A stretch of 64,000 nt of DNA from an uncultured Clostridia bacterium (GCA_934675735.1 CAKURR010000013.1:15025-79024), one strand, 5' to 3'; numbered from the stretch's first letter, positions 24,349-33,168 are shown. The notes: a model not told the origin generated them from the letters alone. Translations and numbers: made by a program.

Positions 24349-25281
24349 TTACTCCGCGAACAGCGGCGTGGAGAGATAGCGGTCGCCCGTGTCCGGCAGA
24401 AGCACAACGATGTTCTTGCCCGCGTTCTCCGGCCGCTTCGCCAGCTGAATCGCCGCATAGACCGCCGCGCCGGAAGAAATGCCCACCAGCACGCCCTCGC
24501 TGCGGCCGATGGCGCGGCCCGTCGCAAACGCATCCTCGTTCTCCACGGCGATGATTTCGTCGTAAACCTTCGTGTTCAAAACATCTGGCACAAAGCCCGC
24601 GCCGATGCCCTGAATCTTGTGCGCGCCCGCAACGCCCTTGCTCAGCACCGGAGAGGTCGCCGGCTCAACCGCGACCACCTTTACGTTCGGGTTCTGCTCC
24701 TTCAGGTACTCGCCCACGCCCGTGATGGTTCCGCCCGTGCCGACGCCCGCCACAAAGATATCCACAGCGCCGTCGGTATCCTCCCAGATTTCCGGGCCCG
24801 TGCTCGCCTTGTGCACAGCGGGGTTCGCGGGGTTCACAAACTGCCCCGGGATGAAGCTGTTCGGAATCTCCGCCGCCAGCTCGTTCGCCTTGGCAATCGC
24901 GCCCTTCATGCCCTTCGCGCCCTCGCTGAGCACCAGCTCCGCGCCGTAGGCCTTCATCAGCTGACGGCGCTCGACGCTCATCGTCTCCGGCATCACGATG
25001 ATGATGCGGTAGCCGCGCGCCGCCGCGACGGACGCAAGGCCGATGCCCGTGTTACCCGAGGTCGGCTCAATAATCACGCTGCCCGGCTTGAGCGCGCCCG
25101 TGGCCTCCGCATCGTCAATCATGCCCTTCGCAATGCGGTCTTTCACAGAACCGGCGGGGTTAAAATACTCCAGCTTGGCCAGAATGCGGGCGTTCAGGCC
25201 CTCTTTCTTCTCGATGTGGGTCAGCTCCAGCAGCGGGGTGCGGCCAATCAGCTGGTCGGCGCTCGTGTAAATCTTGCTCAT
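24349..25281 (-). CDS. cysK: Cysteine synthase A
   Basis: A 310-residue PLP enzyme making cysteine from O-acetylserine and sulfide. The PLP lysine is in [13 protein letters not shown] (about 40-52), the phosphate and substrate loop is [12 protein letters not shown], and [15 protein letters not shown] and the C-terminal GISSGAA bind the cofactor. The ATG at 25281 has GGGAGGAA eight bases upstream; the TTG six bases earlier is less likely. A consensus promoter (25494-25521) gives a leader of about 205 bases containing a candidate Rrf2-type operator. Divergent from the Rrf2 regulator gene. Confidence 0.96.
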   Translation of the reverse strand: MSKIYTSADQLIGRTPLLELTHIEKKEGLNARILAKLEYFNPAGSVKDRIAKGMIDDAEATGALKPGSVIIEPTSGNTGIGLASVAAARGYRIIIVMPETMSVERRQLMKAYGAELVLSEGAKGMKGAIAKANELAAEIPNSFIPGQFVNPANPAVHKASTGPEIWEDTDGAVDIFVAGVGTGGTITGVGEYLKEQNPNVKVVAVEPATSPVLSKGVAGAHKIQGIGAGFVPDVLNTKVYDEIIAVENEDAFATGRAIGRSEGVLVGISSGAAVYAAIQLAKRPENAGKNIVVLLPDTGDRYLSTPLFAE

Positions 25282-25451
25282 GGTCAATTCCTCCCGTTTA
25301 TGTCTTATTATTTGATATGATGAAGATTTTTTCGGTCAACGCGCTCGGCGCTTCAACATCGTCCGCTCTGCGCGGCGCGGAATCCGCCGTATGCGCGGCG
25401 GCTGTGTTCGGCATGGCTCCTCATCATGGTAAAATCCCTCTTATCCGTTCG

Positions 25452-25471
25452 ATACCCGACTGATTTAACCC
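25452..25471. promoter_or_regulatory. Candidate Rrf2/IscR-type operator
   Basis: ATACCCGACTGATTTAACCC matches the left half of the type-1 Rrf2/IscR box (ATAnCCGACT). The right half is degenerate. It lies just downstream of the cysK start of transcription, next to an Rrf2 gene. Confidence 0.45.
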
Positions 25472-25493
25472 ATCTTTCCGGTCGGTAAATGGA

Positions 25494-25521
25494 TTATAGC
25501 GCGGCAGGCGGCTTCTGTCAA
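25494..25521 (-). promoter_or_regulatory. Promoter of cysK
   Basis: Minus strand TTGACA, 16 bases, TATAAT. Confidence 0.85.
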
Positions 25522-25541
25522 GCGGTTTCGGCAGAATTTTC

Positions 25542-25571
25542 TTGAAATTTTCATTTACCCCATGGTATAAT
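25542..25571 (+). promoter_or_regulatory. Promoter of the Rrf2 regulator gene
   Basis: TTGAAA, 18 bases, TATAAT; divergent from cysK. Confidence 0.8.
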
Positions 25572-25656
25572 AGGTAATCAGGATTCACCCTTCCGCCGCT
25601 CCCCTTCGCGGGAGAGGCAATACCGTTATCGGGAGGGCGCGAAGGAGGCAATACCG

Positions 25657-26091
25657 ATGATGATTTCCACAAAGGGCCGTTACGCCCTGCGCATGCTGGT
25701 GGATATGGCCGAACACGAGCGTGGGAATAACCACGTGCCGCTCAAGGAAATCGCCGCGCGGCAGGAGATTTCCGAAAAATATCTGGAAAGCATCGTCAAG
25801 CTGCTCGTGCAGAACAACGTGCTCATCGGCGTGCGCGGCAAGGGCGGCGGCTATCGGCTCAACGGCACGCCCGACCAGTTCACCGTCCGCAAAATTCTGG
25901 AAATCACCGAAGGGCCGCTCGCGCCCGTCGCCTGTCTCTGCGAGCCGCACGAACCGTGCGCCCGCATGGCGAACTGCCGCACCTACCCGATGTGGCGGGG
26001 GCTGAGCAAGCTGATTTATGATTATCTGGAAAGCTATACCCTCGCCGATTTGATGAAAAACGACGACGCGGGGTTCGACTATATCATTTGA
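25657..26091 (+). CDS. Rrf2-family transcriptional regulator (CymR/IscR-like)
   Basis: A 144-residue winged helix: STKGRYALRMLVDMA (4-18), then EISEKYLESIVKLLVQN recognition helix and the GKGGGYRL wing. Residues about 90-108 hold a Cys cluster (CLCEPHEPCARMANC) in the place where IscR binds an Fe-S cluster. In Firmicutes, CymR, a related protein, controls cysteine genes together with CysK. Its divergent position next to cysK and the candidate operator support that role here. Two adjacent ATGs follow AAGGAGG; the first is used. Confidence 0.9.
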   Translation: MMISTKGRYALRMLVDMAEHERGNNHVPLKEIAARQEISEKYLESIVKLLVQNNVLIGVRGKGGGYRLNGTPDQFTVRKILEITEGPLAPVACLCEPHEPCARMANCRTYPMWRGLSKLIYDYLESYTLADLMKNDDAGFDYII

Positions 26092-26187
26092 GCGGGAACG
26101 GATGCACAGGTTTTCTGTACGTCCGTCTTTTTATAAGCGGTTAGCGGCCGAACAAATCGGATTCGCAAATGCGGAGGCGCATCAATA

Positions 26188-26802
26188 ATGATCGACAAAA
26201 GATATTACGACAAGCTCGGCGGTTTTGCTTATCTCCTGAACGAACTGAGCAATCGGCTTGGCCGGCCGCAGACCGACGCGCTGACTCGGGACGCGGCGGA
26301 CCTCTGCAACAAATTCTGCGCCCAATACAAAGACCTGCCCAAAAAGGAAAAGATGCACGCCGAACAGATGATTTTCCCGCGAGCCGCGATTTATCTGCAG
26401 ATGATTCGATATATCCCGCGCGAAGAAGCCCTCGGCCTGCTCGAAGAAGCGGTCAGAATCGGCGTAGAGCCTGACCGAAAGCGCCTGCATCTTGCAACGA
26501 AGCTCCCCTTCGTTCGTCCTCTTTTCTTCAGGATTTTCCCGATGCTCATCCGCACCCTGTTCAATGAAGAAGCGGGCTTCAAAACCGAAGAACATGAATC
26601 CGACAGCAGGCATTACAGGGTCGATGTGCTGCAATGCCCCTATATGAAGTATTGCGAATTGCTGGGCTGCAAAGAGCTGACGGGCACCTTCTGCCTGAGC
26701 GACGACCGCGTCTACGGCAATCTGTGCGGCATCGCCTTTGAACGGCAGGGCACAATCGGGCGCGGCGGCAGGCAATGCGATTTCTATTTTTACAGGAATT
26801 GA
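26188..26802 (+). CDS. L-2-amino-thiazoline-4-carboxylate hydrolase-family protein
   Basis: A 204-residue protein with the ATC-hydrolase family layout: an N-terminal helical part with DLCNKFC, then CPYMKYCELLGCKELTGTFC and a final GRGGRQCDFYFYRN, with several conserved Cys. In Pseudomonas, ATC hydrolase opens 2-amino-thiazoline-4-carboxylate on the way to cysteine. Its place beside cysK and an Rrf2 regulator fits sulfur metabolism. The family is broad and often of unknown function. The leader GCGGAGGCGCATCA resembles the one before the GNAT gene at 27496. Confidence 0.7.
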   Translation: MIDKRYYDKLGGFAYLLNELSNRLGRPQTDALTRDAADLCNKFCAQYKDLPKKEKMHAEQMIFPRAAIYLQMIRYIPREEALGLLEEAVRIGVEPDRKRLHLATKLPFVRPLFFRIFPMLIRTLFNEEAGFKTEEHESDSRHYRVDVLQCPYMKYCELLGCKELTGTFCLSDDRVYGNLCGIAFERQGTIGRGGRQCDFYFYRN

Positions 26803-26927
26803 ATTGCCGACCGATACCGCCGAAAATAACATCCTATCAATCTGTCGAATTGACCCCCGCGATGCAATCGACGCGCTGTCGCTTATTCAAACGGAATTGA
26901 TACATAGGCTTGAACGAGGTCATGAAA

Positions 26928-27434
26928 ATGGATATTGAAACGAGCAGAATGATCATTCGCGATTTTACGATGAATGATATCAACGATTTGCAGGATATTT
27001 TGGGCGACGCCGAAACCATGAAGCATTGCGAGCCCGCGTATACGATTGAGAAAACGGCTGACTTTTTGCAAAAGTTCTGCATAGAAAAAAAGGGCGCGGT
27101 TGCCGCAACACACAAAGAAACCGCCAAAGTCATCGGATATATTCTCTTGAACGCGTTCAACGAAGGCGTATATGAAATCGGGTGGATTTTCAACAGGAAT
27201 TTCTGGGGACAGGGGTTCGCTTCCGAATCCTGCAAAGCGGTCATCGACTATGCTTTTGATACGCTGCATGCGCATAAAGTGTTTGCCGAAACGATCGACG
27301 GCACGAAATCCGTTCATCTCATGAAAAAGCTCGGCATGAAACCGGAAGGCACACAGAGAAGCCAAACGAAAGATTCTTTGGGAAACCCGGCGGATTTATA
27401 CCTGTACGGCATGCTTTCGGAAGATAGACAGTGA
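26928..27434 (+). CDS. GNAT family N-acetyltransferase (RimJ/RimL type)
   Basis: A 168-residue acetyltransferase. TSRMIIRDFTMNDIND starts the RimJ/L-like fold, NFWGQGFASESCKAV is the CoA loop, and SVHLMKKLGMKPEGTQR the end. The ATG at 26928 has CGAGG eight bases upstream; an earlier in-frame TTG (26910) lacks an SD. Probably modifies a small molecule or protein N terminus; substrate unknown. Confidence 0.85.
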   Translation: MDIETSRMIIRDFTMNDINDLQDILGDAETMKHCEPAYTIEKTADFLQKFCIEKKGAVAATHKETAKVIGYILLNAFNEGVYEIGWIFNRNFWGQGFASESCKAVIDYAFDTLHAHKVFAETIDGTKSVHLMKKLGMKPEGTQRSQTKDSLGNPADLYLYGMLSEDRQ

Positions 27435-27495
27435 TATAAAATTGTGACATCCCGCAGGGATGAGGCGGACAAATCGAAATTTGCGGAGGCGCGTC

Positions 27496-27936
27496 ATGAT
27501 CATAGCAGTGGACAAAACAAGTCTTTCAGAAGCGGCTACGGTACATTCTATATCTTGGAAAAAATCTCATTGCTCCTTTTGTTCTGCCAGCTTCATAGAG
27601 CAGCACACACCAGAACGACAACGGGAGTATCTAGAAAGAAAAATGAATGTCGGCAGCAAGATTTTTATGCTTGTCGAGGAAATGCCAATAGGAATAGTCT
27701 CGGTTACTGACAGTTTAATTGAAGACCTTTATATCCTTCCTGACAAACAGAATATGGGGTATGGAACAAAACTTTTGCAATTTGCAGTAAGTCAATGCAT
27801 AGGAACTCCAACATTGTGGATTTTAGAAAATAACATAAATGCCGAGAGGCTTTATCTGCGAATGGGTTTTGAAAAAACAGGCAGAAAAAATACGATAAGC
27901 AATGGGCTTGATGAGATTGAGTTTGCATTGACATAA
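27496..27936 (+). CDS. GNAT family N-acetyltransferase, AT-rich gene
   Basis: A 146-residue GNAT: DLYILPDKQNMGYGTKLLQ carries the CoA loop and NNINAERLYLRMGFEKTGR the C-terminal signature. Its codons are clearly more AT-rich than neighbours, suggesting recent acquisition. The ATG at 27496 follows GGAGGCGCGTC, a leader almost identical to that of the ATC-hydrolase gene 1.3 kb upstream. It ends near a bidirectional terminator. Confidence 0.85.
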   Translation: MIIAVDKTSLSEAATVHSISWKKSHCSFCSASFIEQHTPERQREYLERKMNVGSKIFMLVEEMPIGIVSVTDSLIEDLYILPDKQNMGYGTKLLQFAVSQCIGTPTLWILENNINAERLYLRMGFEKTGRKNTISNGLDEIEFALT

Positions 27937-28032
27937 ATTCCGATTTACTGTTCTCTTGTTCTTGCATATACCTTTACTTCATTTTCCCCTGATTCATATG
28001 CCTGTCCCCGCCTAACAGTATTCTCACTTTTC

Positions 28033-28070
28033 AAAAACGGACGCACAAGCTTCTGTGCGTCCGTCTTTTT
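28033..28070. terminator. Bidirectional terminator between GNAT and TetR genes
   Basis: CGGACGCACA/TGTGCGTCCG 10-bp stem, six-base loop, T runs on both sides. Confidence 0.9.
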
Positions 28071-28662
28071 ATGCGTTCAAGCCGCCCTTCCACGGGCGAA
28101 TCGGCAGGCTCTCGCTCCGCTTGAGCGACGCGCGGATGTTGCCGTCAAACAGCTGGCCGATGCGGGCGATCATCTCCAGCCCGTCCTCTTTCATCCCCTG
28201 CCCAATCCAGTTGAGCACCATCTCGGTCAGCGCGCTCTGGTAGAACTGCGCGATGATATCCTTATCCTCCTGGCTCGCGTGGATGCCCGCGCTCTGCCGC
28301 TCGACATAGCGGCTCATAACCTCGCCCGCAACGTTGTACAGGTATTTTTCCAGCGTCTCGCGCTGCATCGAGTGATACACATGATAGACCGCGCGCTTAT
28401 GCTGCAGCGCAATCTGCACCGCCTGCGCGATGCCCTCTTCCCACGTGACATGCTCCTTCACGCCGCCCAGCACCGCTTCCAGCTCGGATTCAAAAATCTC
28501 CGTCAGCACGGCATACAAATCCTGATAATAATAGTAAAACGTCTTGCGGTTGATTTCGCACCGCGTCACCAGATCGGTCACGGTGATTTCGTCAAACGGG
28601 CGTTCGTCGAGCATCTCGATAAACACATTGCGAATCATGTTTCGGGTATACTTTTGCGCCAT
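28069..28662 (-). CDS. TetR/AcrR-family regulator (DhaS-like)
   Basis: A 197-residue regulator. The N-terminal HTH has FDEITVTDLVTRCEINRKTFYYYYQD (helices 2-3) typical of the DhaS/TetR_C_7 subgroup. The rest is helical ligand-binding domain. The ATG at 28662 has GGAGG five bases before. It has its own promoter (28706-28734) and no adjacent obvious target on its strand except the carboxylate island beyond the tRNA. Ligand unknown. Confidence 0.9.
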   Translation of the reverse strand: MAQKYTRNMIRNVFIEMLDERPFDEITVTDLVTRCEINRKTFYYYYQDLYAVLTEIFESELEAVLGGVKEHVTWEEGIAQAVQIALQHKRAVYHVYHSMQRETLEKYLYNVAGEVMSRYVERQSAGIHASQEDKDIIAQFYQSALTEMVLNWIGQGMKEDGLEMIARIGQLFDGNIRASLKRSESLPIRPWKGGLNA

Positions 28663-28705
28663 GTCGTTCCTCCGAATTCCGCGCGCCGCGCTTGCTTTTT
28701 CTGTT

Positions 28706-28734
28706 ATTATACCGATTTCGCGCCGCAAATGCAA
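28706..28734 (-). promoter_or_regulatory. Promoter of the TetR gene
   Basis: Minus strand TTGCAT, 17 bases, TATAAT. Confidence 0.8.
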
Positions 28735-28805
28735 GCGCGGAAGCGGGTGGGTCAGGCCGCGCTGTCGATTGGCGGCGGTTTTTGCAAAAAATTGAAAAAA
28801 GGGAC

Positions 28806-28834
28806 TTGACGCGCCTGCCCAAATACGCTATAAT
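28806..28834 (+). promoter_or_regulatory. Promoter of tRNA-Ala
   Basis: TTGACG, 17 bases, TATAAT. Confidence 0.88.
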
Positions 28835-28847
28835 ATTTACCGTTGAC

Positions 28848-28923
28848 GGGGCATTAGCGCAGTTGGTAGCGCACAACACTGGCAGTGTTGGGGTCAGGAG
28901 TTCGAATCTCCTATGCTCCACCA
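28848..28923 (+). tRNA. tRNA-Ala (anticodon GGC)
   Basis: A 76-base cloverleaf with encoded CCA. The acceptor stem GGGGCAT pairs with ATGCTCC and has the G3-U70 pair that identifies alanine tRNAs. The anticodon loop is CTGGCAG, the T arm GTTCGAATC. Confidence 0.97.
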
Positions 28924-28927
28924 ATTT

Positions 28928-28958
28928 GTCTGAAAGTGATAACTTTCAGACTTTTTTT
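28928..28958 (+). terminator. Terminator of tRNA-Ala
   Basis: GTCTGAAAGT/ACTTTCAGAC stem, four-base loop, seven T. Confidence 0.95.
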
Positions 28959-28993
28959 ATTGTCTATTTCGCACAATTCTGCGTCTGAAAAGC

Positions 28994-29038
28994 ATAAAAT
29001 CCGCCCCCGTACCGAGCTTCTTCCGGCGCGGGGGCGGA
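28994..29038 (-). terminator. Terminator of the carboxylate operon
   Basis: CCGCCCCCG/CGGGGGCGG stem followed by ATTTTATG on the minus strand, 22 bases past the last gene. Confidence 0.85.
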
Positions 29039-29060
29039 TACATTTATTTATTCTCTCGTC

Positions 29061-30344
29061 TTAAAACAGATTCCCATCCTCATCGAACTGCATATCCTTC
29101 GGCTCTTCGAGCACCTCAAAGCGCTCATCGCCGCGAATCTCTTCCAGCACGGCTTCGGAGACCCAGATATTTTCGAGATGGAGCGTATCCTGAATCCGCA
29201 CGATGCGCAGGCGCTCCTTATCCGAGCCGATGGCCGTTTTCACCGCGGCCTTGATGGCGCGGCGCTGGTCGTCAAAGACCATCGGGATTTTGGCCGAATC
29301 GGTGCCGCCCGTCGTCAGCAGGTTGGGATAGGTGGTGTTGAAATCCATCTTCTCAAACATTCTGCGCGTCGTGGTATCCGCCGCGCCCAGACCGACGGCC
29401 GCGCCGTGGCTCTGCTCGGTGATATCCAGCACGGCGATTTTTTTCGCCCGCCCCTCGCGGCTGATGCCGGATTCCAGCGAGAAGGACTTGGTGATGTTGG
29501 TATCCATACCCGTTCCGCTGATGTTTTTGCCGATGTAATCGATGACCAGCACGTCGAGGTTTTCGGGGATGATGCGCGGCATCAGCGAGCGCGCCTTGAT
29601 GAGCATATCCGGCTCTTTTTCGCGGATTTCATCCGGCAGAAGCGCGGCGAGCGCATAGGTGCGGTCAAACGCGTTTTCCAGAATCGCGACGCCGAAGAGA
29701 ATCTTTTCCTTTTGCAGGAACTGATTGCCAATAAGCTCGATGCTCTCGCCCATTCGGCGGCGGCCGCGGTTGTGAACCGTTTCCGCGCCCTTCTGCTTGC
29801 CCAGACCGATGCACATCATCTTGAACAGGCCGCTCTCATAGCGCCCGCGGAAGCCCGTATGCGGCTTCACACGATTGATGACGACAATGCCGTCCGCCTC
29901 GTGCGCATAGCGGTCGATGTAGCACGGCGTTCCATCCTCCAGCTGCGAAAACTGCACAACCTCCATGCCGGCGCGAATCGGGCAGCCCATCGTCTCTTCC
30001 GTAATGCCAAACCCTTCCAAAATGGCGCGCTGCCCCTCCGCAACCGCGCCGCCGTGGCTGCCCATCGCGGGGATGATAAACGGCTTCGCCCCCAGCGATT
30101 TGAGGAAGGCGACCGTCTCCCGAATGAGCAGGTCGATATGGCAGATGCCGCGGCTGCCCGCCGTCACGCAAATGGACATGCCGGGCTTCACCGTTTGGCG
30201 AATCGCTTCGCGGTTCAGCTCCTCACGCAGCACCTCCGCCGCGTCCTCCAGCTCGGAGGCTTCAAAAATCTGGCGAACCCGCGCCATTTTCGGCAGCCGA
30301 ACCGGATCGACCAGCGCGTTCACCTTTTCGTTATGTTCATGCAT
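29061..30344 (-). CDS. LarA-like protein (DUF2088), second of a pair
   Basis: A 427-residue protein related to nickel-pincer lactate racemase but divergent. It keeps a basic phosphate/cofactor site TAGSRG (61-66), a His in GSHGGA (His97), His162 in RVKPHTGF, Lys175 in ESGLFKMMCIGLGK and His191, positions comparable to the LarA His108, His174, Lys184 and His200. Enzymes of this superfamily racemise or epimerise 2-hydroxy acids with an NPN cofactor. It is the last gene of the operon, three bases after the first LarA gene. Substrate unknown; the N-terminal half differs enough that a different reaction is possible. Confidence 0.8.
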   Translation of the reverse strand: MHEHNEKVNALVDPVRLPKMARVRQIFEASELEDAAEVLREELNREAIRQTVKPGMSICVTAGSRGICHIDLLIRETVAFLKSLGAKPFIIPAMGSHGGAVAEGQRAILEGFGITEETMGCPIRAGMEVVQFSQLEDGTPCYIDRYAHEADGIVVINRVKPHTGFRGRYESGLFKMMCIGLGKQKGAETVHNRGRRRMGESIELIGNQFLQKEKILFGVAILENAFDRTYALAALLPDEIREKEPDMLIKARSLMPRIIPENLDVLVIDYIGKNISGTGMDTNITKSFSLESGISREGRAKKIAVLDITEQSHGAAVGLGAADTTTRRMFEKMDFNTTYPNLLTTGGTDSAKIPMVFDDQRRAIKAAVKTAIGSDKERLRIVRIQDTLHLENIWVSEAVLEEIRGDERFEVLEEPKDMQFDEDGNLF

Positions 30345-30347
30345 GGC

Positions 30348-31622
30348 TCATTCTCCCTCTCCGAAACACGGGATGATTTCCGACGCGCTGGGCACGACGA
30401 GGATTTTGGCGTCCCTGCCGTATCGCGCAAGCATCGCGTCAATCGCCTCTTCCACCGTGTCAAACGCATCCATAAACATGGCGCGCGCCTGCTCCCGGCT
30501 AATCGCGCTGCCCGCCAGCACGACGTGGAACGCCTTGGCCGCTTTGGCAATCATATAGGCCTTCCCGTTGCCGTTGGGCTTGTGCCCCTCCCGCAGGAAG
30601 GCTTCCATCACCTCGTCGGGCGAAGCGGCCTTTTCCAGCAGGATGCCGGGCTTGCCCGCCCCGTCCGGACAGGCGGCGCAGAGAATCACGCCGCCGTTCT
30701 CGCGACAGAGCATTTCCGCGCAGGCCAGCGACTTTTGGGACTGATGCAAATCGATATCCCGCGGGAAGCCGCCCGGGCTGACGATGACGATATCGGGCTT
30801 TTCGGGCACGTGCACCGTCCAGATTCGGCGGCTGAGTTCCGCGCCCGCGTAGAACGCCTCCTCCAAATCGCCCGAAACGCAGCGGACGATTTCGCGCTCG
30901 GTGTTTTCCACCGCGTTGACGATGAAATCCACGCCCGCGATGCGCGCCGCGCGCAAGGCCTCCTCGTGGAAGCGGTTGCCCGCCAGCACGCCCATCGACG
31001 CCTTTTCGGGGCGAATCGGGAAGAAATGGTGTTTTTGGATGGTCTCCAGCCCCGCAATGCCGGGCACGACGCTCTTCCGCCCGCCGGAGAAGCCCGCGAA
31101 CTGGTGCGGCGCGATGCAGCCCGTCAAAATCTTCAAATCGGCCTGTGCAAACGCGCGGTTGACGACGACGCGCACGCCGCCCTCGGTCGTGCCCAAATCC
31201 GCCAGCTGCGCCTCATCGCGGCAGTCGTGGTGAACGATGCGGAAGCGGGCCGTCACCTCTTCGCCGAAGGCCGCTGTCAGCTCCTCCGTCGTGTTTTTGC
31301 GATGCTGGCCATAGGCCACAATCAGCGAAATCTGCTCGTCGCGCATGCCCGCCAGATGCAGCTTTTTCGCGATTTCGAGCACCATTTCGCCGCCCGGGTA
31401 GGGGCGCGTGATGTCGTTGACGACAATCGCCGCGTTTTTTCTGCCGCGCGCCAAAACTTCCAGCTTTTCCGAGCCGATGGGTGCATCCAGACTGCGCGCG
31501 ATTTCCGCGCGCACGTCGGCCGCGCCGGGCGTATAAGCAGGCACGGCGACGCCCATCAGATTCGGAACCCGCACATCGAACGCGTTATGGCCGATTTTCA
31601 GCCGAACCGTGTCCTGCGTCAT
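30348..31622 (-). CDS. LarA-family nickel-pincer 2-hydroxyacid racemase
   Basis: A 424-residue protein with all LarA active-site signatures at nearly the LarA numbering: DITRP (70-74), His107 in GQHRKN, His173 and Lys183 in APHQFAGFSGGRKSVVPG, and the HH at 198-199. Lys184 of LarA covalently holds the nickel-pincer nucleotide. Known members racemise lactate, malate, phenyllactate or sugar acids. LarB, LarC and LarE, which make the cofactor, are not in this window and would have to be elsewhere. It follows the UxaA large-subunit gene by 13 bases in the TctABC operon, so a 2-hydroxy acid derived from the imported substrate is the likely target. Confidence 0.9.
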   Translation of the reverse strand: MTQDTVRLKIGHNAFDVRVPNLMGVAVPAYTPGAADVRAEIARSLDAPIGSEKLEVLARGRKNAAIVVNDITRPYPGGEMVLEIAKKLHLAGMRDEQISLIVAYGQHRKNTTEELTAAFGEEVTARFRIVHHDCRDEAQLADLGTTEGGVRVVVNRAFAQADLKILTGCIAPHQFAGFSGGRKSVVPGIAGLETIQKHHFFPIRPEKASMGVLAGNRFHEEALRAARIAGVDFIVNAVENTEREIVRCVSGDLEEAFYAGAELSRRIWTVHVPEKPDIVIVSPGGFPRDIDLHQSQKSLACAEMLCRENGGVILCAACPDGAGKPGILLEKAASPDEVMEAFLREGHKPNGNGKAYMIAKAAKAFHVVLAGSAISREQARAMFMDAFDTVEEAIDAMLARYGRDAKILVVPSASEIIPCFGEGE

Positions 31623-31635
31623 ACGCTTCCCTCCG

Positions 31636-32814
31636 TTAAATGACCGGGCCGAGGCAGTAAATATCCATCGTGGAGAAATACGTCAGCGACTCGTTCTTGG
31701 TCATGCGGCCGCTGAGCACGTCGAGCATCATCTCAAACGCCTCTTCGCCGACCTGATCGATGTGCTTTTCGCCCGTGATGATGCGGCCCGCGTTGATATC
31801 CATATCGTGCTGCATGCGCTCGTAGGTGTTCGGGTTGCCGCAGATTTTGATGACCGGCATGCTCGGGAAGCCCTGGGGCGCGCCGCGGCCGGTGGAGAAC
31901 ATCATCAGCTGCGCGCCGGTGGCGGCCATGCCGGTGAGGATTTCGGGCTCGCGGCCCGGCGTATCCTTAATCCACAGGCCCTTCTGCGTGGTGATGAAGT
32001 CCGGATATTCCAGCACGCCCTGAATCGGACGATGGCCGGATTTGACAATCGCGCCGAGGCTCTTTTCCTCGATGGAGGACAGGCCGCCCGCGATGTTGCC
32101 CGGGGTCGGCTGGCCGCCGCGCATATCCTCGCCGATGGCCTTCGCGCGGTTTTCCATGCGGTTGACGATTTCATAAATCTTCTGTCCCACAGGGCCGTCG
32201 CATCCGCCGACCGCGCGGTTGGCCAGAATATGCTCGCCGCCGAGGAACTCGGTCGTCTCGCCGAACACAACGGTCGCGCCGAGGTCAACCAGCTTGTCGG
32301 CCACATAGCCGATGACGCAGTTGGAGGCCATGCCCGACGTCGTGTCGGACGCGCCGCACTTGATGGACATGATGACTTCGGAAACATCCGCTTCCTCGCG
32401 CTGCGCGCCGGAGGCCTGCAAAACGAGCGCCTGCGCCGCGTCGATGCCCGCCTGAATGGCGCGCGCCATGCCGCCCAGCTCCTGAATGCGGATGACGGAA
32501 ACGGGCTTGCCCGTCGCGGCGATTTCTTCCTGCATGCGCTGCACGTCCGTGCCCTCGCAGCCGAGGCTGACAATCAGCACGCCCGCCACATTCGGGCCTT
32601 TGCCCAGGCTGATGAGCGTATCCGTCACGCGCTTGAGGTCGATGGGCAGCTGGCAGCAGCCCTGATGATGGAAGTAGCCGACCGTGCCCTGCACCTGACG
32701 GACGATGGCCTGCGCGACGTCCGTCGCACAGATGACGCTCGGGATGACCGCAACCAGGTTGCGGGAGCCGATGGTGCCGTTTGCGCGGCGATAACCGTAA
32801 AATGTACGTCTCAT
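31636..32814 (-). CDS. UxaA-family dehydratase/lyase, large subunit
   Basis: A 392-residue protein of the UxaA C-terminal family (altronate and galactarate dehydratases, SuyB of sulfolactate lyase). Family motifs are YRRANGTIGSRNLVAVIPSV near the N terminus, HHQGCCQL, SLGCEG, IKCGASDTTSGMASN and the C-terminal STGRGAPQGF and ICGNP. The Cys residues of GCCQ, GCEG and KCG could hold metal or Fe-S. It is encoded separately from the small SAF subunit, as in SuyAB and some sugar-acid enzymes. The reaction is elimination from a hydroxy acid; the substrate is not determined. Confidence 0.88.
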   Translation of the reverse strand: MRRTFYGYRRANGTIGSRNLVAVIPSVICATDVAQAIVRQVQGTVGYFHHQGCCQLPIDLKRVTDTLISLGKGPNVAGVLIVSLGCEGTDVQRMQEEIAATGKPVSVIRIQELGGMARAIQAGIDAAQALVLQASGAQREEADVSEVIMSIKCGASDTTSGMASNCVIGYVADKLVDLGATVVFGETTEFLGGEHILANRAVGGCDGPVGQKIYEIVNRMENRAKAIGEDMRGGQPTPGNIAGGLSSIEEKSLGAIVKSGHRPIQGVLEYPDFITTQKGLWIKDTPGREPEILTGMAATGAQLMMFSTGRGAPQGFPSMPVIKICGNPNTYERMQHDMDINAGRIITGEKHIDQVGEEAFEMMLDVLSGRMTKNESLTYFSTMDIYCLGPVI

Positions 32815-32828
32815 TTCGATTTCCTCCT

Positions 32829-33122
32829 TTACAGGTCGCCGCGCCCGCGCAGGGCTTCCAGATTATGCACGTGCACATACTCGCCCTCGGCGATATCTTT
32901 CGTCGCCGCGCCGATGACCTCGCCGTATTTGACGATATGCTCGCCCTTGGCAATGGGCTGAGCCGCAATCTTATGGCCGTAGGGCACGTTGCCGATGACC
33001 TTGATATCGCGGCAGTTGCCTTTTTTGTCGCGCAGTTCCACAACGTCTCCGTCCTTCACGTCGTTGACGAACAGGGTGGCCACGTTGTCCTTTTCATCCA
33101 CGATAAGCGCAATTTTCGCCAT
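32829..33122 (-). CDS. UxaA-family dehydratase, small SAF-domain subunit
   Basis: A 97-residue SAF-domain protein: HKIAAQPIAKGEHIVKYGEV and IGAATKDIAEGEYVHVHNLE, the last ending in the conserved VHVHN. It pairs with the large subunit encoded 14 bases downstream. ATG 33122 has AAAAGGG upstream; earlier in-frame ATGs lack an SD. A large inverted repeat (33169-33246) sits between this gene and fumC. Confidence 0.88.
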   Translation of the reverse strand: MAKIALIVDEKDNVATLFVNDVKDGDVVELRDKKGNCRDIKVIGNVPYGHKIAAQPIAKGEHIVKYGEVIGAATKDIAEGEYVHVHNLEALRGRGDL

Positions 33123-33168
33123 ATCCCTTTTCACTTCTTTCTTCATTCTTTTCCGTTTTGAAGGAAAC

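Noticed and set aside
31636..33122. Frameshifted single altronate dehydratase
   Set aside because: Each subunit has its own SD and start, a 14-base gap, and normal ends, as in known two-subunit members of the family.
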